Below, piece by piece: positions 17,359-27,633 of a stretch of DNA of 64,000 nt (position 1 is its first letter; each line of letters starts with the position of its first letter). The translations under genes and the position numbers were made by a program. The notes beneath the pieces were generated by a model that saw nothing but the letters and a program-made list of their open reading frames with translations, searched no databases and was not told the origin of the DNA. Source of the stretch: Levilactobacillus humaensis (GTDB lineage: Bacteria > Bacillota > Bacilli > Lactobacillales > Lactobacillaceae); the NCBI RefSeq assembly GCF_024345185.1, contig NZ_BROB01000010.1, positions 35,615-99,614 of the forward strand. The letters run 5' to 3'.

Positions 17359-19041
17359 TTAGCTTAAGACATCTTCGAGTAACAAGGACTTTAATTGTAA
17401 ATTGTCGCGGTAATCCACGGGGATTTCCACCACGACTGGGCCATTGGCGGCCGTCGTAAAGGCTTCACTCAGGGTGCTTGCCAGATCGGCGGCGTGATCC
17501 ACGCGCAACCCAGTAGCGCCAAAGCTTTCGGCATACTTCACGTAGTCCACGGGACCAAAGCTAACCGCGGCATCATGACCGTATTTGGCAATTTCTTGGA
17601 ACCGGACCATGTCATAGTAACCGTCAGTCCAAATGATCTGCACAATCGGCAAGTTCAACCGCACAGCCGTCTCGAGTTCCTGGCTGGAGAACAGGAAACC
17701 ACCGTCACCGGCAACCGAAACAATCGGCTGGCCGGGTCGTTCGAGTGCGGCCGCAATCGCCCATGGAAAAGCGACGCCCAACGTTTGCATCCCGTTACTG
17801 AATAGCAGGTGCCGAGGTTGGTAGCTCCGGAAGTAACGCGCCATCCAAATGTAGAAACTCCCGACGTCTACCGTCACGGTTGTCTCGTCATTCACTTGAG
17901 CCTGTAAGGCCTGGATGATCGCTAATGGGTGAATCCCATGGTCGTCATCTGGTGTTGGGGCTTCCGCCTGGGCAGCTAATTTGTCACCCAAATCGGTCAA
18001 TTTTGCTTGAACCTCACTGGATAAGGCCCAGTCGCTTGGCAAGGCCTGACCCAACGCATGCAGGGTCTTGGCAATGTCGGCGTGAATCACTAATCCTGGT
18101 TGGTAATCGGTGGTAATTTCTGGGGCAACGCTATCGAGACTGACCACTTCGCCCGTCCGATCGGCATTCCAGATCCGCGCTTCGTATTCCACGGGATCGT
18201 AGCCCACCGTGATCACCAGGTCACTTTCCTTTAGAAGGTTATCCCCGATTTGGTTTCTGAAGAGACCCACGCGCCCAAAGTAGTTGCGAACCAGGTCACG
18301 AGAAACAACACCGGCCCCCTGGAACGTTTCAACCACTGGGATCTCGGCGTGACCTAACAACTCGCGAATCGCGGTCGTCACGTCACTGGCTGAGGCCCGC
18401 ATACCGGCTAAAATCACTGGTAATTTGGCATGCGTCATCTTGTCAACCAGCGCACTGATCGTTGCGGGATCGGCAACCCCCTGGTCAATAGTTGGTACGG
18501 CCTTAATTTCTGGGCGGTCAACCTCACCGTTTAACACGTTTTGTGGTAAGGAGATGAACGTTGCCCCCGCCTTAGGTGCTCGCGCCGTTTGATAGGCGTT
18601 GGCAAAGGCTTCGGAGAGGCTGTTAGCGTTCTGAACTTCGACACTGGACTTGGTGGCCGAACTCAGGAGTTCCTTACTAGGAATACTCTGGTGCGTCAGA
18701 CGGCCAATGTCGTCTTGGGGAACCTGTCCACCCAGGGCAACGACGGGATCGCCTTCCGCGGTCGCCGTAATCAAACTAGTGGTCAAGTTGGAAACCCCAG
18801 GACCCGAGGTGGTTGCCACCACACCAGGTTCCCCGGTGATCCGACCAATCCCGGACGCAATCAAGGCGGCATTCTGTTCGTGCCGAGTCACAATGACCTT
18901 TGGTGCTCGTGGGTCCTTGCTGTACGCCAGGCCTTCGAAGAGTTGGTCAACCTTCGCGCCCGGAATACCGAACACGTACTTGATACCCTGATTAATCATG
19001 CTTTGAATTAACGCTTGTGCGCCAGTCTTGGTTTTTGTCAT
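17359..19041 (-). CDS. alsS: Acetolactate synthase, catabolic
   Basis: Thiamine-diphosphate enzyme joining two pyruvates to alpha-acetolactate plus CO2. 560 residues. Start MTKTKTGAQ has GGGGG eight bases upstream. Seen: catalytic Glu in VTRHEQNAA (about 50), TTSGPGVSN, a middle domain with ILAGMRASA, and the diphosphate-binding part SVAGDGGFLFSSQELETAVR. With alsD it removes excess pyruvate and limits acidification. It diverges from a MarR gene and shares a symmetric promoter region with it. Confidence 0.95.
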   Translation of the reverse strand: MTKTKTGAQALIQSMINQGIKYVFGIPGAKVDQLFEGLAYSKDPRAPKVIVTRHEQNAALIASGIGRITGEPGVVATTSGPGVSNLTTSLITATAEGDPVVALGGQVPQDDIGRLTHQSIPSKELLSSATKSSVEVQNANSLSEAFANAYQTARAPKAGATFISLPQNVLNGEVDRPEIKAVPTIDQGVADPATISALVDKMTHAKLPVILAGMRASASDVTTAIRELLGHAEIPVVETFQGAGVVSRDLVRNYFGRVGLFRNQIGDNLLKESDLVITVGYDPVEYEARIWNADRTGEVVSLDSVAPEITTDYQPGLVIHADIAKTLHALGQALPSDWALSSEVQAKLTDLGDKLAAQAEAPTPDDDHGIHPLAIIQALQAQVNDETTVTVDVGSFYIWMARYFRSYQPRHLLFSNGMQTLGVAFPWAIAAALERPGQPIVSVAGDGGFLFSSQELETAVRLNLPIVQIIWTDGYYDMVRFQEIAKYGHDAAVSFGPVDYVKYAESFGATGLRVDHAADLASTLSEAFTTAANGPVVVEIPVDYRDNLQLKSLLLEDVLS

Positions 19042-19079
19042 CGGTGGGTCCCCCGTTTTCATTTTTTAGTTTAATTGTG

Positions 19080-19129
19080 TTGACAAGTCAACTTAGAATC
19101 ATCATAATAGCCTTAAGTTGTTTTGTCAA
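19080..19129. promoter_or_regulatory. Divergent overlapping promoters and palindromic operator between alsS and the MarR gene
   Basis: Plus strand: TTGACA (19080-19085), 17 bases, CATAAT (19103-19108), driving the MarR gene. Minus strand: TTGACA (19124-19129), 17 bases, TATGAT (19101-19106), driving alsS. The two -10 boxes overlap. Each -35 starts a near-identical 17-base arm (TTGACAAGTCAACTTAG; TTGACAAAACAACTTAA), so one repressor pair could shut both promoters. Confidence 0.85.
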
Positions 19130-19164
19130 CATAGAACCTTTTTCACAACAGAAAGGAGTGCGCC

Positions 19165-19602
19165 ATGATCGATTTAGGTTATCTGGCTCAGGATATTTCT
19201 ATCCTCCACCGTAAATATTACAAGGACACCAGCCCGATATTTAAGGACTTGGGGCTGAATCCAACGGCCGCCTGTGTCCTACTGACGGTCCACGAGCACC
19301 CGGCCATCAATCAAAGCCAAGTTGCCAAGACGCTGGTCATTGATAAAGGCCTCACCACCCGTGAGGTCAACAAGATTCAGGGTCTCGGCTACCTGACCAA
19401 GACTGCCGGGAGTGGCAAAACGCAACTCCTCAGCCTCACCCCGGATGGTGAAGCCGTCGTGGCCCAGGTTCAAGACATTCGTCGTAGCTGGTGGCAAGCC
19501 CGCTTCGACCAAACGGGCATCGATGCCAACAGCCCGTTGATCCCCGCGATCCAAGCCGCGGTGACCAACATCATCGACGATCCCAACGTTCCAGCAAAAT
19601 AG
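19165..19602 (+). CDS. MarR-family regulator, probable controller of alsS-alsD
   Basis: 145 residues with GAAAGGAG before ATG 19165. The winged helix is at about 30-100: VLLTVHEHPAINQSQVAKTLVIDKGLTTREVNKIQGLGYL, then LLSLTPDGEAVV. MarR proteins bind palindromes as dimers. The arrangement, divergent from alsS with paired operator arms over both promoters, supports control of the acetoin operon and itself. The ligand is unknown; pyruvate, acetate or acid stress would be guesses. Confidence 0.9.
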   Translation: MIDLGYLAQDISILHRKYYKDTSPIFKDLGLNPTAACVLLTVHEHPAINQSQVAKTLVIDKGLTTREVNKIQGLGYLTKTAGSGKTQLLSLTPDGEAVVAQVQDIRRSWWQARFDQTGIDANSPLIPAIQAAVTNIIDDPNVPAK

Positions 19603-19607
19603 AAGAT

Positions 19608-19656
19608 TAACGCCTGTCGCCATTCCTTTTTGGGAGTGCGGACAGGCGTTTTATTT
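19608..19656 (+). terminator. Terminator of the MarR gene
   Basis: AACGCCTGTC pairs with GACAGGCGTT, with TTATTTTA after it. Confidence 0.9.
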
Positions 19657-19682
19657 TACTTGTATAAATGTGTCCACTAACA

Positions 19683-19869
19683 GGCAACCATGGTGGTACG
19701 ATTCGCCTTACCGGCCGGCAGTTCGGGGCTGGAACGGTGCGAACACAACTTGAAGCCTCGAAATCCCCGAGTCTTCAAGCTTGGTTTTCTCCTAAGCCAG
19801 CGAGAAAAACACTCACTGACTAAGGAGAACGACGCGCCTGAGCCCCGAACTGCCGGCCTCACGGCTTAG
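19683..19869 (-). repeat. Structured repeat, subfamily C (copy C2)
   Basis: 187 bp. GCAGTTCGGGGCT pairs with AGCCCCGAACTGC where C1 has GCAGCTAGGGGCT and AGCCCCTATCTGC: changes on both arms keep most pairs. The TTGAAGCC/GTCTTCAAG hairpin and TTCTCCTAAGCCAG stem are conserved. It begins 27 bases after the MarR terminator. Confidence 0.87.
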
Positions 19870-20023
19870 TATAGTAACATTATGGCAACAATTATCGATA
19901 CCAACGCAGTTAAGTCAGATTGAAGTTACCTCGGATCATTTCAACTCAAACAACTTGAAACATCACTTCAGAGCAGCTGATAGTAGCCTGTCCGACGTAT
20001 CTAAGAATCAAATTGTTAGATAC

Positions 20024-20073
20024 TAAAAACGGGTAAGCACCACTTGGCCTCAGCCAGGTGATACTTACCCGTT
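20024..20073 (-). terminator. Long hairpin, probable terminator of pyrG
   Basis: AACGGGTAAGTATCACCTGGC pairs in parts with GCCAAGTGGTGCTTACCCGTT, followed by TTTAG on the minus strand. It is about 260 bases after the pyrG stop, so repeat A2 would lie in the pyrG 3' untranslated region. Confidence 0.6.
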
Positions 20074-20118
20074 CAGTACTTCAATTCAGTTATCTTTAGT
20101 TATGGTAAAGCACAGTCC

Positions 20119-20307
20119 TAGCCGGAGGAGGCCAGGGATGGAGCCGGCCGTGGTGGTGATGTTAGACCGAGTGCTTTTCTCGGCCTTACATCACGGGCGA
20201 CTTTGAAGACCCGCGCCCCTGGCGGGGCTTCAAATCGAGCGAGAAGCCCGGGTCTCAGGCTGAAGCGTCCCCACAGCAGGCGGAATCCCTGGCAGCCGCA
20301 GGCGGCC
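20119..20307 (+). repeat. Structured repeat, subfamily A (copy A2)
   Basis: Same ends as A1. The P2 stem reads GTGATGTTA/TTACATCAC against GTGGTGTTA/TTACACCAC in A1, a compensated base-pair change. It lies 21 bases after the pyrG stop, antisense to that transcript. Confidence 0.88.
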
Positions 20308-20328
20308 AACTTGAACTAACCTAGAAAA

Positions 20329-21972
<1,644 letters not shown>

Positions 21973-21977
21973 CTATA

Positions 21978-22010
21978 AAAAAACTCCCTATTCATTCGGA
22001 ATAGGGAGCT
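21978..22010 (-). terminator. pyrG leader attenuator hairpin
   Basis: CTCCCTATTC pairs with GAATAGGGAG, followed by seven T. The upstream arm CTCCCT is the pyrimidine strand that extra 5' G residues could bind to prevent termination. Confidence 0.9.
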
Positions 22011-22046
22011 ACTTCACCGTTCAGTTGTCCTCACTACAAGTAGCAA

Positions 22047-22089
22047 GGAGCCCAAAAAACATACTAACTGTTTTTCGACTGTAGGTCAA
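22047..22089 (-). promoter_or_regulatory. pyrG promoter with GGGCTCC initial transcribed sequence
   Basis: TTGACC (22084-22089), 17-base spacer, TAGTAT (22061-22066), then 7 bases to GGGCTCC at 22053-22047. In Bacillus subtilis pyrG, low CTP makes polymerase stutter and add G residues at GGGC; the poly-G tail blocks the CUCCCU terminator arm. All elements are present here. Confidence 0.9.
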
Positions 22090-22104
22090 GCAAACATTTT
22101 CAAT

Positions 22105-22755
22105 TTACTTTTGATCGCTGTCTTCTTCGTCATCGTCGGCTTCATCATCGTCATCAGAGAAGTCGAGATTGTCGGTGTCATCGTCGTCCGGGGCTTCCAT
22201 CTGAGAAAGCTGGTCTTCGATACCATCTGGGATGTCTTCCGAAGCATCTTCTTCGTCATCGTCATCGATGCCTAAGCCGGTCTGTAACTTGCCCAGGTCT
22301 GGCGTTGAACCGGTTGAATCGTCATCATCGTCGTCATCACTGGCGTACGAGGTGTCGTCATCTTCTGGATCATCGTCATCGTAATCGATTACGTCGTCGT
22401 CATCGGTCGTGTCAGCGAGGAAGGCGTTAACCTTCTTACGCTTCTTACGCTTAGGTTGATCTTCATCTTCCTCAGCGTGAACCGTCGCTTCATCGATGGA
22501 TTCAAACGGATACCAAGTTCGCAGTCCCCAGAGGTTATCACCCAGAGAAATGAAACTACCATCGACATTTAAATCCGTATAGAATTGGGACAGCCGGTTA
22601 CGAACTTCTGCGTCACTGTCGCCCAAATAGGCTTGCACGGCGTTTGCTAAGTCGGCAAATGCCATCACGTCACCGTGTTGAGACAAAATGGCGTGAGCAA
22701 CTTCGATCATTGATAATTCCTTTTTATTCTGGCCCTCAAAGACTTTTAATTCCAA
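22105..22755 (-). CDS. rpoE: RNA polymerase delta subunit
   Basis: A Firmicutes-specific RNA polymerase subunit that affects promoter selectivity and recycling. 216 residues with a TTG start at 22755, chosen because family members begin at ELKVFEGQNKKELSMIEVAHAIL and AAAGGA lies about 10 bases upstream. The N-terminal globular domain (about 1-95; HARE-HTH fold, NVDGSFISLGDN, WGLRTWYPFESIDE) is followed by a KRKKRKK patch and an Asp/Glu-dominated disordered tail of about 110 residues, as usual for delta. Confidence 0.96.
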   Translation of the reverse strand: MELKVFEGQNKKELSMIEVAHAILSQHGDVMAFADLANAVQAYLGDSDAEVRNRLSQFYTDLNVDGSFISLGDNLWGLRTWYPFESIDEATVHAEEDEDQPKRKKRKKVNAFLADTTDDDDVIDYDDDDPEDDDTSYASDDDDDDDSTGSTPDLGKLQTGLGIDDDDEEDASEDIPDGIEDQLSQMEAPDDDDTDNLDFSDDDDEADDDEEDSDQK

Positions 22756-22799
22756 ACTGGTGCACGTCCTTTCCACAGTCTACGAAATATGATACTCGT

Positions 22800-23240
22800 T
22801 TATGCCGTAAATTGCAATCGAATCTTGTAGTTCCCGACTAATTCTTCACCAGCATAGAGCAGGTAGTCAATCTTAACGTTTCCGCTAAATGGTCGCTCCT
22901 GAAAACTGGTCTCCAGATATGGCGTCACGGTCTCGATTGGCATGATGCCATAAGGCGTCTTGTAGCGCGCCGTGACCCGTTTGCCACTGATGAAATGTAA
23001 CCGAAGCTCGGCCTCCGCGTTTCGCGTCAGGTGGACCTCACCTTCTGGCGTGAACTTCATCGTCACGGGTGTTTCCTTCCCCGTCTCTTGATCGGGTTCC
23101 AGGTAGCGAAGATAGAGATTTAAGCCCATCTGAACGAGCTGACCCTCCACATCTAAGCGGTAGTCGGAAACGTCTCCATCCTGTTTAATATGCGTTTCCA
23201 AGTGAATCATCACGGGCACCCCCGTTGATAACTGATCCAT
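22800..23240 (-). CDS. DUF1934 family beta-barrel protein (YwiB-like)
   Basis: 146 residues, no signal peptide or membrane segment. ATG 23240 has GGGAG seven bases upstream. Alternating beta-strand pattern (MIHLETHIKQDG, LNLYLRYLEP, TMKFTPEGEVHLTR, GIMPIETVT, KIDYLLYAGEELVGNYKIRLQF) fits DUF1934, a lipocalin-like fold of unknown role often found next to rpoE or argS in Firmicutes. It lies about 45 bases upstream of rpoE and is probably co-transcribed. Confidence 0.85.
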   Translation of the reverse strand: MDQLSTGVPVMIHLETHIKQDGDVSDYRLDVEGQLVQMGLNLYLRYLEPDQETGKETPVTMKFTPEGEVHLTRNAEAELRLHFISGKRVTARYKTPYGIMPIETVTPYLETSFQERPFSGNVKIDYLLYAGEELVGNYKIRLQFTA

Positions 23241-23346
23241 CTGCACACTCCCTTTCCGTGAATTGTCTGCGTTAATTATAGTTCATTTTTCATGGAAAAC
23301 CTATTCTTTATACTTTAATTCAAGGTGAATTATATGCGAAGAATCT

Positions 23347-23528
23347 CACCTTCGGTGGGCAGGGATGACACCCTGTGGGGAACGGGCGAAGCCAAAGAAC
23401 GGTCTTCGCCCTCGCCTGCAAGCCCCACCAAACCCGTGGGTCTCGCAGACGTCCCGTGCTGTAAGGCCGGAAACCCACCGGCCAAAACACCACCGACACA
23501 GGGTGACATCCCCGCCCGCCTACGGCTA
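23347..23528 (-). repeat. Structured repeat, subfamily B (copy B4)
   Basis: The outer stem GGTGGGCAGGGATG pairs with CATCCCCGCCCGCC and continues with CACCCTGTG/CACAGGGTG. The side hairpin GGGCGAAG/CTTCGCCC is perfect where B1 has GTCGAAG/CTTCAAC. Apical hairpin GGCCGG/CCGGCC. Confidence 0.88.
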
Positions 23529-23689
23529 CGATCCAGCACTCAAGGTAATCTTAAATACCCTACCGTAATCAGCAAACTAATATTAATCGCTAATGATATT
23601 GGTATTGATCATTCGTAGTAACTATCAAGTTTTCTCCAAACACACGGAGCACAAATCTAGTCTAACCCCACCCCTACATCCCCAACCAT

Positions 23690-23716
23690 GACGGGGCCTA
23701 AGTTTTCTAGTATAAT
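23690..23716 (+). promoter_or_regulatory. Promoter of the LipL-like gene
   Basis: Perfect -10 TATAAT at 23711-23716, with a weak ATGACG about 17 bases upstream. The transcript would start about 35 bases before the coding region. Confidence 0.6.
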
Positions 23717-23755
23717 GAAAACATTGAACCTAGACGACTGAAAGGGGGATGTCTC

Positions 23756-24577
23756 TTGGCACCATTTAATTTAGCGACCAACCGGATTCAGACGCTGACG
23801 ACAGCCATTGCGGCCGAACAGAAGAATCAGGCTTTCGGCTACACCAATGCCCTGCTGGATCTAATCCCCCGGCTTAAACAGCCCATATTGCACTTCTGGA
23901 CCATGCCGCCAACTGTCATCATGGGGATTAAGGATAAGCGGCTACCATACCTTACAGACGCTGTCAGCGCCATTCACAGCTATGGCTACGACCATGTTCT
24001 CCGGAATTCCGGCGGATTAGCCGTGGTGGCCGACGGCGGCATTCTAAATGTCTCGTTGTTTCAGCCCTTAACGACTCCTGCCCTTAGCGTGGCTGGGGCC
24101 TATGACCAGATGCTGGACCTGATGGCAGCCGCCTGGCCGGAACTCGACCTGGCCCATCACGAGATCACCCGTTCCTATTGTCCGGGTGACTACGATCTCA
24201 GCGTCAACAACCGCAAGATTGCCGGGATTTCGCAACGTCGAAGTCCGCACGCCATGGTGACCATGCAGTACCTCAGTGTCACCGGTGACCAGCTCACCCG
24301 GGGAAGTCTGGTTCGCGATTTCTACCGTGCGGGTCTTGGGGACCATCCCAACAATTGGAACTTTCCCGACGTCGATCCCGATGTCATGACCACCGTGGCG
24401 GATCTCCTGGGTCTTCCATTCACCGTGGAAGACGCCCAGCAACGGATCCTTGGGGCCTGCACCACGGCTGGACTCGACATCGGCCAAGGCAAATTAACCG
24501 CGGCCATGGCGACCCCTTGGTTTCAGGATCGTTTAGCCCACGCGACCGCCCTCATGGCGCGCCGCCAACCCATTTAA
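23756..24577 (+). CDS. LipL-like lipoate/octanoate amidotransferase
   Basis: 273 residues with a TTG start and GGGGG seven bases before it. Biotin/lipoate ligase fold: HFWTMPPTVIMG, RNSGGLAVVADGGILNVSLF, then SYCPGDYDLSVNNRKIAGISQRR. The Cys in SYCPG and the Lys in NRKIAGISQRR are the hallmarks of LipL, which forms an acyl-cysteine intermediate and moves octanoyl or lipoyl groups from GcvH to E2 subunits. In B. subtilis the lipL gene (ywfL) lies near ywfO, and the next gene here is a YwfO-like HD protein. A generic lipoate-protein ligase is the alternative. Confidence 0.8.
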   Translation: MAPFNLATNRIQTLTTAIAAEQKNQAFGYTNALLDLIPRLKQPILHFWTMPPTVIMGIKDKRLPYLTDAVSAIHSYGYDHVLRNSGGLAVVADGGILNVSLFQPLTTPALSVAGAYDQMLDLMAAAWPELDLAHHEITRSYCPGDYDLSVNNRKIAGISQRRSPHAMVTMQYLSVTGDQLTRGSLVRDFYRAGLGDHPNNWNFPDVDPDVMTTVADLLGLPFTVEDAQQRILGACTTAGLDIGQGKLTAAMATPWFQDRLAHATALMARRQPI

Positions 24578-24605
24578 ACGTTTAAATCAAGAAGGAGGAA
24601 TCACT

Positions 24606-25985
24606 GTGAGTTACGCAACTGCTCGGTTACCCCGAGAAAAGGTCTTTCGCGACCCCGTTCACAACTATATTTACGTTCAACATCAAGTTATTTTAGACTT
24701 AATCAACACCCGTGAATTTCAACGGCTACGGCGTATCAAACAACTCGGAACCGCTTCGCTTATCTTCCATGGGGCCGAGCACTCGCGTTTCACCCACTCG
24801 CTGGGGGTCTATGAAGTCACCCGACAGATCTGTGATAACTTCCAACGCAACTATCCCATGGAAATCCCTGGTGACGGCGGTTGGGACGACCGTTATCGGT
24901 TAACGGCCTTATGTGCCGCTCTCTTGCACGATATCGGCCACGGCCCTTATTCCCACACCTTTGAACACATCTTCCACACGGATCACGAAGCCATTACCGC
25001 CGAAATCTTGACGTCACCGACCACCGAGGTTAACCAGGTCTTACGGCGCGTCAGCCCGACCTTCCCCGAAGAGGTTGCAAGTGTTATTCAAAAGACCCAT
25101 CCGAACCCCCAGGTGGTTCAGATGATCTCCAGTCAAATCGACGCTGACCGCATGGATTACCTCCTGCGTGACGCCTATTTCACGGGAACCGAATACGGAA
25201 CCTTCGACATTACTCGAATTCTGCGGGTCATGCGCCCTTACAAGGACGGGATCGCCTTTGCCATGAACGGGATGCACGCCGTCGAAGACTACATCATCAG
25301 TCGGTTCCAGATGTATCAGCAAGTGTACTTCCACCCGGTTTCCCGGGCCATGGAAGTCATCTTGGATCACCTGCTGGCCAGAGCCAATGAGCTCTACCAA
25401 AACGGTAATGAGGATGAGAGCTTCGTGCCCCATTTACTCTTACCATTCTTCAATCACGAGTTCGATCTCAAGGACTACCTGAACCTCGATGACGGAGTAC
25501 TGACCACCTATTTCATTCACTGGCGTGATTCCGATGACGAGATTCTGGCCGACCTGGCTCACCGTTTCCTTGATCGAAAACCCCTGAAGAGTGTGATCTT
25601 CTCTGAAGAGACACAGGACCTGATTCCGCATCTCCGCGACCTCATCGCCTCGGCTGGATTCAACATCGACTACTACACGGCTACCGACAACAGTTACGAC
25701 CTGCCTTACGATGATGCCTACGACCCGCGGGTCACGCATCCCCTAACGCAGATCGAACTTCAGGAACCGGATGGATCACTGCGAGAACTCTCAACAGTAT
25801 CGGACCTGGTCAACGCGATTCGGGGTAAATTCTCTGGGGACCAACGTTTCTTCTTCCCTAAGGAAATGCTTAGCCCGGATAGTCACGATCCCGAGTTGTT
25901 CCAACCCATTTACGATGAATTCAAACAATACATTCAAAACAACCAGTTGATTCAGCCGAAGGAGACTGATCACCATGACCATTAA
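24606..25985 (+). CDS. HD-domain phosphohydrolase, YwfO-like
   Basis: 459 residues with a GTG start and GGAGG seven bases upstream. N-terminal REKVFRDPVHNYI and EFQRLRRIKQLGTA, then HD-domain metal ligands in HSRFTHSLGVYEV, LLHDIGHGPYSHTFEH and SQIDADRMDYLLRDAYFTG, as in dGTPase-like and YwfO proteins. The predicted reaction is hydrolysis of nucleoside triphosphates, substrate not determined. It overlaps the start of the first HAD gene by 11 bases, so the genes are translated as one operon. Confidence 0.9.
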   Translation: MSYATARLPREKVFRDPVHNYIYVQHQVILDLINTREFQRLRRIKQLGTASLIFHGAEHSRFTHSLGVYEVTRQICDNFQRNYPMEIPGDGGWDDRYRLTALCAALLHDIGHGPYSHTFEHIFHTDHEAITAEILTSPTTEVNQVLRRVSPTFPEEVASVIQKTHPNPQVVQMISSQIDADRMDYLLRDAYFTGTEYGTFDITRILRVMRPYKDGIAFAMNGMHAVEDYIISRFQMYQQVYFHPVSRAMEVILDHLLARANELYQNGNEDESFVPHLLLPFFNHEFDLKDYLNLDDGVLTTYFIHWRDSDDEILADLAHRFLDRKPLKSVIFSEETQDLIPHLRDLIASAGFNIDYYTATDNSYDLPYDDAYDPRVTHPLTQIELQEPDGSLRELSTVSDLVNAIRGKFSGDQRFFFPKEMLSPDSHDPELFQPIYDEFKQYIQNNQLIQPKETDHHDH

Positions 25986-26784
25986 ACTCATCGCCGTGGA
26001 TATTGACGGCACCCTCCTCAACGAAAATGACGAGCTGACGCCTGGTACCATTCAGGCAATTCAAACGGCCCGTGACCGGGGTATCAAGGTGGTCTTGTGT
26101 ACCGGGCGGCCGCTCACCGGGGTCACGCCATATCTGGACGCCCTTGGCCTGAACGGTGATGACCAATACGTCATCACTTATAATGGATCGATAGCCGAAA
26201 CTGTCTCTGGTAAAGTGCTGACGAAACATTCACTCAGCTATAACGATTACGTTGATTTGGAAGCTCTCGCCCGAAAATTTCAGGTTCACTTCCAAGTTTT
26301 GACCCCCGATCACATCTACACCGCCGATCAGGACATCAGTCCCCACACAGTCACCGAGAGTCACTTCGTCCATCTCCCCCTCCGCTATCGAGCGGCGTCG
26401 GACATGCCTCGCGACCTCTTGATGCCCACGGCCATCTTCATCGACGATGCCCCCGTCCTTGACCAAGTTGAGGACCAATTACCCCGCGAGATTTACGATC
26501 GGTTCTACGTGGTGCGCACCATGCCCTACTTTATCGAGGTGCTCAGCAAAAATGTCAGCAAGGGCAACACGCTGGCCGAGCTCGCTGCGACCCTAGGGTT
26601 CACCGCCGCCGAAGTCATGGCGATCGGTGATCAGAACAACGATCTCCCGATGCTGACCTACGCCGGCCTCGGGGTGGCCATGGGAAACGCCAACGATGCC
26701 GTGAAGGCCGTCGCCGATACAGTGACGACGCCCAACACCGCCGATGGCGTGGCCACCGCAATTCAACGTTACGCCCTACCCTAA
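25975..26784 (+). CDS. Cof-type HAD phosphatase, copy 1
   Basis: 269 residues. HAD motifs: I in [10 protein letters not shown] (nucleophile Asp near 8), II in [12 protein letters not shown] Lys in NVSKGNTL, IV in VMAIGDQNNDLPM. The C2-type cap between about 85 and 190 matches Cof/YidA-type sugar-phosphate or flavin phosphatases; the substrate cannot be predicted. AAGGAG lies 10 bases before ATG. It is about 60 percent similar by eye to the next gene and clearly arose with it by tandem duplication. Confidence 0.92.
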   Translation: MTIKLIAVDIDGTLLNENDELTPGTIQAIQTARDRGIKVVLCTGRPLTGVTPYLDALGLNGDDQYVITYNGSIAETVSGKVLTKHSLSYNDYVDLEALARKFQVHFQVLTPDHIYTADQDISPHTVTESHFVHLPLRYRAASDMPRDLLMPTAIFIDDAPVLDQVEDQLPREIYDRFYVVRTMPYFIEVLSKNVSKGNTLAELAATLGFTAAEVMAIGDQNNDLPMLTYAGLGVAMGNANDAVKAVADTVTTPNTADGVATAIQRYALP

Positions 26785-26811
26785 CGACATGAAGGAGAAT
26801 TGACGACTAAC

Positions 26812-27621
26812 ATGACAATTAAAATGATCGCCATTGATATCGATGGCACCTTACTCAATGAAAAGAACGAACTGGCTCCCGCCACTATCGCCGCGGTTCA
26901 AGCCGCTACGGCCAAGGGCATTAAGGTTGTGCTATGTACTGGCCGGCCACTGACCGGAGTTCAACCCTACCTCGATGCATTGGAACTGAGTGGTGACGAC
27001 CAATATGCCATCACCTACAACGGATCGGTTTCCCAGACTGTTTCTGGGAAGATGATGACCAACCACTCTCTCAGTTACAACGACTTCATCGACTTGGAAG
27101 CTCTCGCCCGGAAACTCCAGGTCCACTCCCAAATCGAAACGCCCGACTACATCTACACACCCAACAAGGATATCTCGGCCTATACGATCGCCGAAAGTAT
27201 GCTAGTGAAGATGCTCATCCGTTACCGGGCCGTTGGTGAAATCAGCCGCGACCTAACGATTTCTAAGGCCATGTTTGTCGACCACAAGGACATCATTGAC
27301 CGCGTCAATGCCGAGATTCCACAAGAATTCCGGGACCGGTTCTACGTCGTTCAAAGCACACCATTCTTCGTTGAAATCATGAACAAGCAAGCTAGCAAAG
27401 GGAACACGCTGGGTGAACTCGCAACCAAGCTGGGCTTTACCGCCGATGACGTCATGGCCATCGGGGACCAAGGTAACGATCTGACCATGATCGAATACGC
27501 TGGTCTCGGGGTTGCCATGGGTAACGCCATCGACGAAGTTAAGGAAGCAGCACAGGTCACGACGCTTACCAACGTTGAAGACGGTGTCGCAGCCGCCATC
27601 CATAAGTACGTCTTAGACTAA
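26812..27621 (+). CDS. Cof-type HAD phosphatase, copy 2
   Basis: 269 residues from ATG 26812, chosen because it matches the MTIK start of copy 1; an in-frame TTG at 26800 is too close to GGAG. It has the same motifs ([41 protein letters not shown]) and the same length as copy 1, with the main differences in the cap, where substrate choice is set. It is last in the plus-strand group and is followed by repeat B5 and then a bidirectional terminator. Confidence 0.92.
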   Translation: MTIKMIAIDIDGTLLNEKNELAPATIAAVQAATAKGIKVVLCTGRPLTGVQPYLDALELSGDDQYAITYNGSVSQTVSGKMMTNHSLSYNDFIDLEALARKLQVHSQIETPDYIYTPNKDISAYTIAESMLVKMLIRYRAVGEISRDLTISKAMFVDHKDIIDRVNAEIPQEFRDRFYVVQSTPFFVEIMNKQASKGNTLGELATKLGFTADDVMAIGDQGNDLTMIEYAGLGVAMGNAIDEVKEAAQVTTLTNVEDGVAAAIHKYVLD

Positions 27622-27633
27622 ATTTGTTTGGGT

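Noticed and set aside
15982..20307. Insertion sequence or composite transposon around the als locus
   Set aside because: No transposase frame in or near any element and no visible target duplications; kept only as a possible recombination history.
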